64,000 nucleotides of DNA from the NCBI RefSeq assembly GCF_013364215.1, contig NZ_CP054923.1, forward strand, positions 744,001 through 808,000, given 5' to 3'. Shown in pieces: positions 1 to 12,700 of the stretch. Position numbers and translations under genes: made by a program. Numbering within the stretch: position 1 is the first letter of the stretch; the number at the start of each line of letters is the position of its first letter. Under the pieces are notes generated by a model. That model was not told the DNA's origin, did no database searches, and saw only the letters and a list, made by a program, of their open reading frames with translations. Source of the DNA: Verrucosispora sp. NA02020. GTDB taxonomy: Bacteria > Actinomycetota > Actinomycetes > Mycobacteriales > Micromonosporaceae.

Positions 1-1
1 G

Positions 2-61
2 CACACCCTCTACCCCAACAATCCCGACGCGAACAAGCCGCCGCCGCCGGATAACGAGTGA
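2..61 (+). CDS. 3' end of an upstream gene, product unknown (partial)
   Basis: The last 19 codons and the TGA stop (59-61) of a gene that begins left of the window. The frame is chosen because nearly all third positions are G or C and because the stop sits 3 bp before the next ATG in the same phase. The visible tail reads HTLYPNNPDANKPPPPDNE: polar, proline-rich and without a membrane segment. Such tails occur on many T7SS-locus proteins, so no function can be assigned. The tight spacing suggests translational coupling with the giant gene downstream, which has only a weak ribosome binding site of its own. Confidence 0.6.
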   Translation, partial: HTLYPNNPDANKPPPPDNE

Positions 62-64
62 CGG

Positions 65-700
65 ATGGCGAGCGACACCCATCCGGATCCTGACAAACTC
101 GATGCGCTCGCCGCGCAGTGGGAGGCCAAGGCCGAGGACCTCGATCGGTTGCGCCTCGTACCGGCGAAGGCCCTGAACCAGGTCGGCAACTGGCAGGGTA
201 GCGGTCGGGCAGCGGCTACCCGCACGCTGCCCAATCTTGAGAAGAACCTCCGCAACACCGCCGAGTTGTGTCGCCGCTGGGCCCGACGGTTGCGCAAGAT
301 GGCGGACGAGATCCGCAAGAAGCTCGAAGAGCTCCGCAAACAGTCGCTCGTCACGATCCTGAGCGTCATCTTCGGACTGCTCTTCGGTTTCATCGTCGGT
401 TTCGCGATCGGCCCGGCGCTTGCCGCGCTCGTCGCGGCGATGGCGCGGGCGGTCGCCGGTCTCGCCACGGCGCTGCGGGCCATCATCAACCTGTCGTTCC
501 AGTTCGGTGTCGGCGCGGCCGTGTTCGGTTCCACCCAACTTGCCGCCGAGGTCTTCGCCCAGGCGATCGCGTCGCACGTCGACGGCAAGTTCGAGATCAC
601 CAACGAGAGTTGGATCAGCGTCGGTGCCGCCGCCGGTCTGGGCGGTCTGTTCGGACTCTCCACCCGGGGACTCGGCAAGGTCGGCGGCGGTGGGCCGAAG
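65..700 (+). other. Giant protein: WXG100-like head and hydrophobic block (aa 1-212)
   Basis: The first ~90 residues are rich in charged residues and helix formers, with W19 and the turn NWQGSGR (W43-Q-G45) about where WXG100 proteins have their helix-turn-helix. A very basic helix follows (RRWARRLRKMADEIRKKLEE, about 71-90). Residues 94-155 are strongly hydrophobic and could form two or three membrane segments; the sequence then becomes Gly-rich until about 212. This order (WXG domain, hydrophobic block, Pro-rich linker) is known from CpnT-like and other long T7SS substrates of actinobacteria. Whether the hydrophobic block spans the membrane or is buried in the fold cannot be decided from sequence alone. 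Confidence 0.75.
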
Positions 701-3700
701 TCGACCGACGTGCCGACGGTCAAGGGCCTGGACGGCACGAACACCGGTGGCCGACCCAGCGACACCCCCACCCCGGACCCACGGACCGGTCGCGGAGACG
801 TGCCGGGTGTCGGCTCGCCGGACGGCCCTCCGCTCGGCGCACCACCCCCGTACGGTGCTGTCGGTGGCCGGCCCCCGACGCCGGGCCCGGTCAGTGCCAG
901 TTCGACGCCGCCACCGGTCCGCCCTGTCGGTGGGCGGGGAAACGCCGGTGGTGCCGCGCCGACGCGGACCACCCGACCCACCACGGTCGACCAACCCCCA
1001 CCCTCGGCGCTCGGCGGCGCGCCGGCGCGGACCACACCGCCACCGGCCCGCCTCGACGGCCCGGTGAACACGCCACCACCAGCCCAACCGCAACCCCGCG
1101 CCGGGGTGCCGCAGCCCGACGGTCGGCCACCGGCGGTCGGCAACGGCAACGCGGCCAGCAGCCTGCCACCGCCCGCCCGCACCACTCCGCCGCCGAAGGC
1201 CGACGCGGGTGCTCCACCCGTCGGTTCGCGGACGCCGGGTGGACCGGCGATGGCCGGAGTGGACGCGCCCGCGCCGCCTCCGCGCGCCGTCGCCGCCGAT
1301 CCTCGGCCGCCGTCGGTGCTGACGCCCGAGCCGGCGCCCGGCGGAGGACGGCCGCCTGCGGCGAGCCCGGACCTGCCCGCCACCCCCGCTGGTGGGCGGC
1401 CGCCCGCCGCGAGCCCGGACCTGCCCGCCACCCCGGCTGGTGGACGGCCGCCCGCCGCCAGCCCCGACCTGCCCGCGACCCCGGGCGCGGGTCGGGACGT
1501 ACCCGTCAACGGCCCTGCCCGGGACGTGTCACCGATCGCCCCCGAACCGGTCCGGCACGGCACTCCGCCGCCGGGCCAGGGCCTGACGGTCGATCCGCCC
1601 GTGGCACGGCCCGGTGGCGTCGGCGCGGTGACGGACGTTCCCCCGCCGACTGGCAGACCTGCCGGTACCACTCCCGATGCCACGGTGTCGGTGCCACCGC
1701 CCGGCCGCCCGGTCCAGCCGGGTGTCGAGGGGAACCCGGTGAACACGCCCGGCGGCGGCACCATCGGCGGGGCCCCGCGTCCAGGGCGTCCCGTCGAGGG
1801 AATCCCGGCCAACCAGGTGGTCGACGTCCCCACGCCCACCCCGAGACCGGCCACCCCCGAGCCGTCCACACCGGTGCCACCCGCCGGGCAGCCCGGCCCA
1901 CGGGGCAACCTCGCCGCCACCGACCTGCCGGCCGACGTCAGGACCCCGGTCACCACGCGACCACCGCTGGACCGGGCACCCGTCTCCGGCGAGCCGCCGG
2001 CGGTCCGGCCGGACACTCCGGTCACGTCACCCCGACCCACCTCGACCGCGACGACCCGGCCGGACACACCCGAACAGGTCCCGGCCGACGTCCTGCCCGG
2101 CTCGCGCCCGGGCGGCACCAACGGCGACCAGCCGCCGGTCGTCGGACAGGGCAAGCCGACCACGGACACCGCCCCGGTGGGCGCGTCCTCGAAGGGCGCG
2201 CCGGAGCCGGGCAAGACCAACCCGGTGCAGGCCAACCTCGACGCGCGGATCCGCGACCTCATCACCGAGGGAGGCGGCGGCAAGGGGCAACCCGGGGTGT
2301 CGCAGTCCAGCCGGCCGGGCACGCTGACCGAGATGCGCGCGCTGCGCGAACGGATCCTCGCCGACAGCCCCGGCGGGCAGCCCACCGGTGGCAACGCCCT
2401 CGTCGTGCAGCGCCTGAACGATCACATCGCCGACCTGACCCCACGGCGGCCCGTCGGCGGCGACGCGCAGGGTGGCGCGGGCCGGCAGTTCAGTGGTCAG
2501 CCGGGGGTCGAGACTCCGCTCAAGCAGGTCCCGGTGCCGACGAAGCCCATGCCCGGCGGCCCGCGCCACACCGGGCCCGACGGCATCGACGCGCGGGCGC
2601 CCTATCCGGACCCGACGTCCGTACCCACGGTGGGGCCGAAGGGTCCCGGCGGTCCGCGACCCGACCCGGAGGTGAAAGGTCCGGTCCCGCCACCTGCCGA
2701 GGCGCCACCCCCCAGAACCTCGGGCCGCGACCAGTACACCGGCGAGTGGGACTGGCACATCCGTCGGGACAAGTTCGGCACCGAATTCCTGTTGTTGCAA
2801 CGTGGACCGGAGCAACCGCCGGGTGTGCGTCTCGGTGGATCCAGCGGCGAGCCGCACGGCCCGGGAGGGCTCGGCCGACCGTCCCGGACCGATCCGGTGG
2901 ATCCACCCGATCCCGGCGCCGGGCGTCGCCTGGGCGACGGCAAGGCGGTCCGGGACGACCAGTTCGGTGTCTCGTCCAGACCGACGGGAGACGGCCGGGT
3001 CAGCGAGTATCCCGCACAGGTCCGGGAGATCAACGGTGAGAAGTGGGTCCGTCTGCCGGACGAGGCGGTGCAGGGCCGGCCCGGTGCCGGCAACCAGCAG
3101 TCGTCGGACCGCTGGATGCGGATGCCCGACCGGGACAACCGCGTCCTGCCGGACTCCGGCGGGCGCGCCCCGGAGGGCAGCTTCTACTCCTGGCAGGAGC
3201 ACACCCCCGGCAAGTCCGCCGTCTCCGGACTGGACCGGGGCCGGGGGCAGATGGTCGACATCAAGAGCCGCCCCGGCTGGCAGCTCAATCCCCCGGAGCC
3301 CGCACCACTCGGTGTCACCTCCCGGCCGACTCCGGGGGCGGACATGCCCGGCCCCGGAAACCGGCTCGGCGGCGGGACGACCGACCGTCTGATCAACTCG
3401 CTGAAGGACTTCGGGGGCATGTTCCGCCGGGGCGGTGACGCGCCGGCCCCACAACCGCCCTCCGTCGTCATCAAGTCGGCGGGACCGGGCGGCAACACCG
3501 GCGGCGGGGTCGCACCGGGGGGCAGGGGCACCACCCCGGACGCGCCCGCCTCCGGCGGAAGCTGGAAGGGGTACGGCGAGGGCCAGCAGCTCGGCGGTCG
3601 GCCGGCCCGGCCGGACGTCGACGGCAGCCCGGTCCGGCCGGGACAACGGGGCCCGGACGGCGGCGGGACGGGACCGGGCCGAACCGGAGACGTCACCACG

Positions 3701-6700
3701 CCGCCCCGGTCGACCGACACGCCGACGCCGAGGACCGACACCGGCAGCCCGCAACCGGGTCGCTCGGCCGGGGCGGAGGGCGGCGGCTCGTCGCGTACCG
3801 GTGGGTCGCAGGGCACGATGGGGATGCGGGATCCGCGCTCCGGCAGCCGTACCGAGACGGTGACCCCGGACCGGTACATCGAGCCGACGGTGGACAACCC
3901 GGCCTGGGCCACCCGTGGCGCCCGGGATGTCGGTGACACGCCCCGGGGCGTCGGGGGCGAGACCCGGGCACCAGCCGGCCAGGGTGGTCAACGTTCGCCC
4001 TCCGGTACCGAGGGCGCGCCGCCGAGCGGTGCCAAGCGTGTCCCGGACCGCATCACGACCACCGACACCCGGACGCCGGCCGGGTCGCAGCCGGGCGAGG
4101 TCTTCGGGGCGCGGTCCGGCCCGACCGCCGCGCCGGGCCCGAGGCCGGCCGGACAGCCCGTTGCGGCCCGCGACAGTCTGCACGGGCAGATGGCGGACCT
4201 CCTGGAGGGTGCGGCCAAGCGCGCAGAGGTCAAGCCCGGTGGCGGACCCAAGCCGGGTGATGACGTCAACCTGGGCACGGGGACGCGGGCGGGCGAGAGT
4301 TCCCGTACGCCGGGCGACGTCACCACGCCGCCGGGGCAGTCGCGACCGGGTGAGGCGTTCGGGCAGCGTCCGGAGTCGGGGACCCGACGGTTGGAGTCGT
4401 CGCCGGAGTCGGAGCAGGTCACGCCCGGCAAGTTGCAGAAAAACCGGCCCGTCGGTGACACGGGACGGCCGGGCGAGACCTTCGGGCAGCGTCCCGAGTC
4501 GGGCACCCGGCGGTTGGAGTCGTCGCCGGAGTCGGGATCGGCCGGGCTCGGGAAGTTGCGCAAGGACCGGCCGACGGGCGATGCGGGGCGGCCGGGCGAG
4601 GCGTTCGGGCAGCGTCCAGAGTCGGCGAACCGGCGGTTGGAGTCTCCGTCGGAGTCCGCTCCGGTCAAGCCCGGCACGTTGCGCAAGGACCCGCCGCCCG
4701 GTGACCCGGCACCGCGACCTGGTGAGCCGTTCGGGCAGCGCCCGGAGTCGGGCACGAAGCGTCTGGAGTCCGCTCCGGGGCCCGGAACGGGACGGACGGA
4801 CGCGTCGGCAGGGTCGTCGACGCCGCGTACCGGAACGCACGAGCCGTTAACGCCGATCCGTGATGGGCAGTCTGCGCCGACGACCGGACGACCGGCCGGG
4901 CCGACACCATCCCAGGTCGCGCCGACCGAGGGCACGCCTGCCGCGACGGTGAAGCCGGAGTCGAGTCCCAGGCCCGAGCCGGGCACCAGACCTGAGTCGA
5001 CGACCAGCCAGGAACCCGCAGCGGCCAGTGGCAAGGCGCCCGCGCCCGGATCGGCAGCTGACCGGCGGGCGCAGGCGTGGGCGAACGCGTCGCCTGCGGA
5101 GATCGAGGTGCTGCGGGGCGGGGGCGCGGGCGCCGGGCTGCGCCCCGACCAGCGGGTGAACGTGGTGCTCAATGATCGGATCTCGGCCGAGTACGCAAAA
5201 GCGGCGCAGGACGCGTTGCGGGCCGAGCTGGCGGATCTGCGGGGCCGGGTGCGGACTCCGGGTGAGCCGATCGCGGATTGGGTGTGGCGGGAACAGCGGA
5301 TCGCGGAGATCGAGTCGAGGCTGGGCGGACGTGCTCCGGAGCCGGTGGACGTGCCGGTGCCGACAGCGCCTGCGGGTGAGTCGCCTGCTGACCGGCGGAC
5401 GCGGGCGTGGGCGAACGCGTCCCCTGCGGAGTTGACGGTGTTGCAGGGCGGGGGCGCCGGTGCCGGGCTGCGCCCCGACCAGCGGATCAACCAGGTGCTC
5501 AACGAGCGGAACTGGGCGCGGCAGGCGGCCGAGGTCGAGGCGGGTCTGCGGGCGGAGTTGGCGGACCTGCGGGCACGGGAGCAGTGGGGGCAGAACCCGT
5601 CCGAGGCGGAGCAGCGGATCCTCGACGGTGCGGGGCTGGGCGCAGGCGTGCGGCCGGATCAGCGGGTGCTGGTGGTGGAGGCGCTGCGGTCGTTCGCGCA
5701 GGGCGCCGAGACCTGGCTGGAGGGGCCGAGGGCGGCTGCGGCGGGGGCGGCGCGGACCGCCGAGTTGCGGCGGCAGGTGGAGTTGGCGCGGCAGGGCCTC
5801 AACCCGTACGGGGACGGTGGGGTCCAGGTCGTGCTGCACCGGCGTGGCAGACCGGAACTGCGGGCGCTGGAGGTCGACACGCCCGGTGCCCCCGCCACCA
5901 CGCGGGTGAAGCCGGACGGGCTGGAGTGGTTGTGGCGGGATCAGCGGATCGCCGAGCTCACGTCGGCGTTGGGTGTGCGTTCCGAGGTGTCGTTGCCGAG
6001 GCCGCCTGCGGGTGAGTCCGCTGCGCAGCGCAGTACGCGGGCCTGGAAGGAGGCGTCGCCCGCCGAGTTGGAGATCTTGCAGGGTGGTGGTGCGGGGTTC
6101 GGGTTGCGGCCGGATCAGCGCGTCAACCTGGTGCTCAACGAGCGGAACTGGGCGCGGCGGGCGGCTGAGATCGAGGCGGGTCTGCGGGCGGAGTTGGCGG
6201 ATCTGCGCGGTCGGGTGCGGACGCCGGGCGAGCCGATCTCGGAGTGGGTGTGGCGGTCCCAGCGGATCGCGGAGATCAGGTCGGCGCTCGGCGAGCAACC
6301 GGTCGAGGTGTCGGTGCCCAGGTCGCCTGCGGGTGAGTCGGCTGCGGAGCGGACCGCCCGGGCGTGGGAGAACGCGACTCCCGCCGAGACCGAGATCTTG
6401 CAGGGTGGTGGTGCGGGGTTCGGGTTGCGGCCGGACCAGCGGGTGAACCTGGTGCTCAACGAGCGGGCCTGGGCGCGGCAGTCCGAGCAGCGGTTGCGGG
6501 CGGAGTTGGCGGACCTGCGGCGGCAGGTGCGCACGCCGGGCGAGCCGATCTCGGAGTGGGTCTGGCGCTCCCAGCGGATGTACGACATCCAGGTCGCGCT
6601 GGGTGAGCGTGCGCCGGAGCCGGCACCGGTATCCGGTGCCGGCCCCCGTCGAGTGGAGAACCCGACGCCCGCCGAGCAGGAGGTGTTGGCCGGTCGGGGT

Positions 6701-9700
6701 GCTGGCTTCGGGTTGCGGCCGGACCAGCGGGTGAACCTGGTGCTCAACGAGCGGGCCTGGGCGCGGCAGTCCGAGCAGCGGTTGCGGGCGGAGTTGGCGG
6801 ACCTGCGGCGGCAGGTGCGCACGCCCGGTGAGCCGATCTCGGAGTGGGTGTGGCGGTCGCAGCGGATCGCCGAGATCCAGTCGACGCTGGCCGGGCGTAC
6901 GCCGGAGCCGATCGTCGTACCGGTGCCGAGGCCGCCGGCGGGAACGTCGACCGCCGACCGGAGTGCGCGGGCGTGGGAGAACGCGACGCCTGCGGAGCGG
7001 GAGGTCCTGCAGGGCGGGGGTGCCGGCTTCGGGCTGCGTCCCGACCAGCGGGTCGACCTGGTGCTCAACGAGCGGGCCTGGGCGCGGCAGAGCAAGGCGA
7101 CCGGGGTCGAGACGCCGACGACGCTGCCGCCGGAGCTGGCCCACCTACAGGCGCGTACGCGGCGGATCACCGATCCGTCCGAAGGGGAACAGCGGATCCT
7201 CGACGGTGCGGGTCTGGGCGCGGGGTTGTCGCCGGGACATCGGGTGCTCACGGTCGAGGCGCTGCGGTCGTTCGCGCGGGGCGCCGAGACATGGATGGAG
7301 GGCCCGACGGCTGCTGCGGCCGGTGCGGCCCGCATCGCCGAGCTACGGCGGCAGGTCGAGCTGGCGAGGCAGGGCCTCAGCCCGTACGGCGACGACGGGT
7401 TCCGGGTCGTCCTGGACCAGCAGGGCCGCCCGAGCCTGCGGTCGCGCGAGACCTCCGGCACTCCCACCGGGCAGGTGGAGTGGACCGTGCCGGGGCAGGT
7501 CCGTGAGCCGGCGCCCCAGCGCCCGGAGAACGTGGTGGTCGGCGAGCACGACGTGTTGCCGCCGGTGACCGAGGAACCGGTGCGGCCGGTCGAGAGTCCG
7601 TCGGTGATCCGCGAGCGCCCCGGCAGCGGCGACTCGGCACCCCCGGTGCAGACGATGGAGCGTCCGCCGCTTCCGACCGTGGAGCGCCCGTCGGTGCCGG
7701 AGCGGCGGATCCTGGCGGGTCAGCGTCTCGGCGAGGGGCTGTCACCGGCGCGGCGGGTGCAGACCGTCGAGGCGCTGCGATCGTTCGTGCAGCAGACGCG
7801 GACCCGCATCGACGACCTCACGGCGGCAGGCGGTCCAGCAGACCTGCGGCAGGCCACCCGGCTACGGCAGCAGGTGGAGGCGGCCGAGCAGGGCCTCAGC
7901 CCGTACGGGGGTCGGGGCGTGCGGGTGGTGCCCGGCCGGGACGGCCGACCGGAACTGCTGCCACCGCGTGAGGTACGCGGCCTGCCGCTGACCGGGGCGG
8001 AATGGAGGGTGCTGGCCGGACAGGGTGCGGGCGAGGGACTCTCCTACGACCAGCGGATCGACCTGGTGGTCGCCGAGCGCAACGCGGCCTGGCAGACCGA
8101 GCAGTTGCGGGTCGAGTTGGCGCAACTGCGGGACCGGCAGCCGCTGCCGGACGAGCCGACGTCGGATCAGGCGTGGCGGACGCAGCACATCGCCGACCTG
8201 GAAGCCATGGTGGGCGCCGCAGCCGGTGACCGGACGGCCCCGCCGGTGCGGACGGTCGCCCCGGTCCGGCAGCCACCGCAGGCCGGGGTGTTGACCGAGG
8301 CCGAACAGGAGGTGCTGGCCGGTCGGGGCGAGGGCCGGGGGCTGCCGTTCGACCAGCGCATCGACCTGGTCGTCGGCGAGCGCAACTGGGCCTGGCAGAC
8401 CGCGCAGGTGCAGGCGGAGTTGGCGGAGCTGCGCGCCTGGGACGCCCTGCCGGGCGGCTCGGTCTCGCAACGGATGTGGCGCGCGGACCGGATCGCCCAT
8501 CTCGAAGCCGTGGTGACCGGCGAGGTCACGCACTCCCACGACGAGCAGCCCGCGCCACCGGTGCCGGTGTCGGACGGGCCCCCGTCGGTGCCGCCGGTGG
8601 TCGCCCCGTCCGCAGGAGAGCAGCGGATCCTCGACGGCGAAGGGCTCGGCGCGGGTCTGTCGCCGCTGCGGCGGCGGGACGTGGTGGAGGCACTGCGGTC
8701 GTTCGCGCAGCGCGGTCGGGCGGAGCTGGACGACCTGGTCGCCGCAGGCGCGGACGAGGCCCGGGCCGGACGGCTCCGGCAGCAGGTGGAGGCAGCCGAG
8801 CAGGGGCGCAGCCCGTACGGCGACCGTGGGGTCCGGATCGTGCTGGACCGGGACCGGCAACCGGTGCTGCTGCCCCCGCGTGAGCTGCCCGGCCCGCTGA
8901 CCGAGGCCGAGTGGACGGTGCTGCGCGGCCGGGGCGAGGGCCGTGGGCTGACGTACGAGCAGCGCGTCACGCTCGTCATCCACGAGCGGGCGGCGGCGCG
9001 GCAGGCCGAGGAGGTCCGGCAGGCCGAGGAGGTCCGGCAGCGGCGCGAACTCGACCAGGCGTTGCGGACGTGGCAGGCCGAGCAGGAGCGGAAAGCCCGC
9101 GAGGAACAGACCGCAGTGCGTGCGGCTGCCGTCCCCGAGGGATACCAGATCCGGCACGAGCAGGCCGACACCTACCGGCTCTATCGGGGCGCGGCCCCGA
9201 CGTCGGCGGAGGACGCGGGCGCACCGCTGGTGGCGGGTCGGGAGGCGTTGCGGGTCGACCGGTCGGTGACCGACATGAGGGTGGTGGGCCGGTACCTCCG
9301 TGCCCTGGACCCGGCGGTCACCCGTCGGCAGCAGGTGGAGATGCCGCGCACCGGGCGGCGGGTGACGCCGGAGAAACTGCGGTCGCTCGTGGACCGGCAC
9401 CTGCCGGCGGGGGCGGTCATGGCCGTACCGGTCGGTCAGGTGACCGCCGGAACGCCGGTGCCGTTCCCCCGGCTGCCCGGCGGCGCGTCGGCGGACGACG
9501 GCTGGTATCTGGTCGACGAGGACACCACCCTGAGCGACAGGGTCCGGACCCGGCCGATGGCCGCCGGGCACACCCTGGTGGAGTACCCGAACCTGATCTG
9601 GATTCGCCCGCCCGGCGCCCCGGAGTCGGTGATCACCGGGTTCCTGGCCCGCCCGGACAACGCGAAGACGCTGGTGCTGGTCGGTGCGCCCGGGGAGAAC

Positions 9701-12700
9701 CCACCCGGCGAGGTGTGGGACGAGCTGAGCACGTATCTGCGCGGCCTGCCGGAGCAGCGGTTGAGCCGGCTGGAGATGAAGGATCTGGTCGCCGAGCGAC
9801 CCGACCGCCACCTGCCGGAGGACCGCCGGTTGGTCGAGTACCACGAGGCGGCGCGCCGGATCGGGCACAATTTCACCGGTAAGCCCACCTTGGAGGCCAA
9901 GGAGGAGCTCTGGGCGTACCTGTCGGACACGCTCAACCCGACCGGGCCGGGACACGTGCCGGTGCCGGAGTTCGATCCGACACTCAACGCCCCCGGCCGT
10001 CCTGGCACTGACAAAGGCCATGATCTGCACGGTGGCTTCGAACATCGTCGTTGGCGTCTGCTGCTCTCCGACAAGCTGGACACCTGGCAGGCCGTGGTCA
10101 CCACGATGCGCCACGAGTGGGAGCACGTCGAGCAGTACTTCCTGATGGCCCGCTACCTGGCGGCCACCCACCGCACGGTGGCGGACCTGCGGCGGCACCT
10201 CGCCGTCGAGGACGACCGGGTGCTCCAGGCCGCGCTGGACGACCCGGCCGTGCCGGGCACCGACGACCACGAGTACGGCGAGCAGTTGTACCGGGGGAGG
10301 CTCGGTGCCGATCGGGGGGCGACCGAGGCGGTGGAGGCGCGTCGGCGCGAGCTGTACCGGGTGTACAAGGACACCGTGCAGCGCAAGCGGGCCAACGACG
10401 CAGACCCGGCCCGGACCCTGCGCGGTGGGGCCGAACTGGCGCTCCAGACGATCCGTGCCAACGCCGCGTACGCCGCCTCACTCGTCGAGTACGCCGCGCT
10501 GCCTCTGGAGGGCCCGGCGATCGAGCGGGAACGGCAACTGGACCGGCTGTTCGCCTGGGACACCATGCCGGACGCGGTGCCGGTCGGCGTCGCCACCGGA
10601 CCTCGGCCCGGCCGTGCGGCAGATCGTGCCGGAGCGGCTGGGGTCGGACCGGCACCGGACGAGTCCGCCGAGGTCACCGCCAGCCCACCCGTGCCGGCCG
10701 AAGCCGCCGTGGCGCTCGCGCCGACGAATCCGCTGCTGGACCACCGGCTTCTCGTGACCGCCGACCGCGAGCTGCACGAGGCGGTACGCGAGCTGGTCCG
10801 TGCCGACTACGGGCGGCTCTCCGGCAGGTCGGGAGAAGCCGCGCAGCAGGACGGCTGGCGGAACCTGGCGAACCTCGTCCTGCGGCACGCCGGGTTGCCC
10901 GAGCTGGGACCCGACGGCCTCCACATCGGTCAACCGGCCGAGGGACACCTGGGCGGATTCGACCGGCGGTCGTGGACGATCGGGCTCGCCGACGGCTCCG
11001 TCGAACACCTGCTCCGTACGCTGATGCACGAGCTGGTCCATGTCGAGCAGGTCACGCTCGTCGGCCGGCTGCCGGCGGGCCGCCCCGACGGCGTCGCGCT
11101 GGATTCGCTCGTCCACGACGCCCGGGTCCGTGACGAACTCTCCTCGACAGCGGTGGATGTCGGTAGCCCTGGGCACAGCATCGCCGGGTGGATGCGGCCG
11201 GAACTGGAACCGCAGGGCGAAGCTCGGGCGACAGAGATCATCGCCGCGGTGGGTGCCGCGCAGTCCCGCATCGACGTGACGCCGACACTCCTGCACGAAG
11301 TCGACCGCCTCGGCGGGTTCAACGCCGGAGTCCGTGGCCGATTGGCGCGGGGCCACGACGGCGTGCTCCGACACTTCGCCGAGGCGATGACCCGATACCT
11401 GAACCTGCCGCTGGAGGCTCAGGCACACCTCGTGCAATTCGACTTCGACTCCGACGGTGTGGCGCGGGACTGGCGACGGGAACCGCAGGCACAGGTGCTT
11501 CCACTCCCGGGGTACGTCGTCGAGGCGATCGTGGCGGGCAGCGTCGTCCGTCCGCAGGGCGTCGTGGTGACACCGCCACCTCGGCTCGCCCATCCCGGTC
11601 GTCCACAGGTGCTGATCCACCTGACCGACCTCGGCGACGCCGAGCAGGTGCTGCCCGAGCTGGCGTCGTCGCTGCCCGCCCACGCGTTGGTGGAACTGCA
11701 CGGCGCGCCGGGAGGCCGGCTGTTCACCGTCGAGGAGTTGGCGGTGCTCTCCTCGGCGCTCGACGACGGCCAGCGGCTGATCGTCGCCCCGGACCTGGTG
11801 GCACCCGCCGGTGAGTTCGCCCGTCACCTGCTGCCGTTCTCCCGGACGCACGCGCCGACCCTGGCCCCGTTCGCCGCCTACTACCTGCTCCACCCGAGTT
11901 CGCGGCCACCGTTCCTGCCGATGCCCTTCCCGTACCTCATGCGGAATGTGGGCGTCGGGACCTTCGAGCTGTATCCGGGTTGGCATGTGGTCGCGGTGGG
12001 CGACCGGGCATGGATCGGCCCGGCCGACGGGCAGCCCGACCTGACCGGTGTGCCACACGCGCGCCTGGTGATCGGCAGCCCCGGCCAGGAGACGCCGTGG
12101 GCGGTGGTCAGCGCCGGACTCTGGCTGGCCCGGATCCTGGCCGGTCAGGTCGGGGCCACCGTCGACGAGGGCTTCGTCCACGTGTTCCGACCGGCGATCG
12201 CACCCGCCGACACTCCGGCGGCCGTCACCGACGACGTGCTCCACGCGGTCGAGGACCGCGACCGTGAGCTGGTACGCCTCGCCTTCGGCGCGGAGTACGT
12301 CCCGGCATCCGGGAGTGCCGTCGGGGTCCCGCACCTCGACAGGAACCCGTTCAGGCTGGTGGAGTCCGCCGACTACGAGCTGTACTACGTGGTGGACGCC
12401 CTGCTCCACCTGGCCGGCGTCGGACCGGTCGCTCCGCTCGTGGCACCGTCGCGCGCGGTCGACGCGCTGACCGGGTTGGCGGACCGGCTGGGCCTGAGCG
12501 ATCCGGCCGAACCCGATTCCGGCGCGCTCGCCGCCCGGCGTGCCCTGCTGGCGGCGGGACGACTGGCGGCCGTCGCGTACGGTCCGGGTGGCCTGACCAT
12601 GTCGAGACTGCGTGCGGCGTGGCACGTGCACACGACGGCGGGAGATCCGGCGCTTCCTGCCGTCACCCGGGCGAGGACGCTGGTCGAGCGGGTCGTTCCC

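Larger units (their letters stand above)
700..5040 (+). other. Giant protein: Pro/Gly/Thr-rich low-complexity region (aa ~213-1659)
   Basis: About 1,450 residues dominated by Pro, Gly, Thr, Arg and Asp with almost no predicted hydrophobic core, apart from a short more ordered island around nt 2740-3250 (Trp/Tyr-containing, e.g. GEWDWHIRRD). It contains two internal tandem repeats, at 1340-1483 and 4343-4790. Long linkers of this kind usually separate a T7SS targeting head from the functional body. It is most likely extended and flexible. Confidence 0.7.

Noticed and set aside
10..2394. Long minus-strand open frames opposite the giant gene (also 2027-4840, 4847-7144, 7862-10270, 10478-13387, 41789-44920)
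   Set aside because: They are low-complexity Arg/Pro/Gly-rich translations produced by high third-position GC on the plus strand. They have no family signatures and continue to shift with the coding phase of the giant gene.
268..3039. 923-codon plus-strand frame overlapping the start of the giant gene
   Set aside because: Its product is Arg/Ala/Gly-rich without structure. It is the +2 shadow of the Pro-rich linker, and its codon bias is wrong for this genome.
1340..9135. CRISPR-like array suggested by regular repeats
   Set aside because: All repeats are in frame with the giant gene, have no unique spacers of constant length and encode periodic protein sequence.
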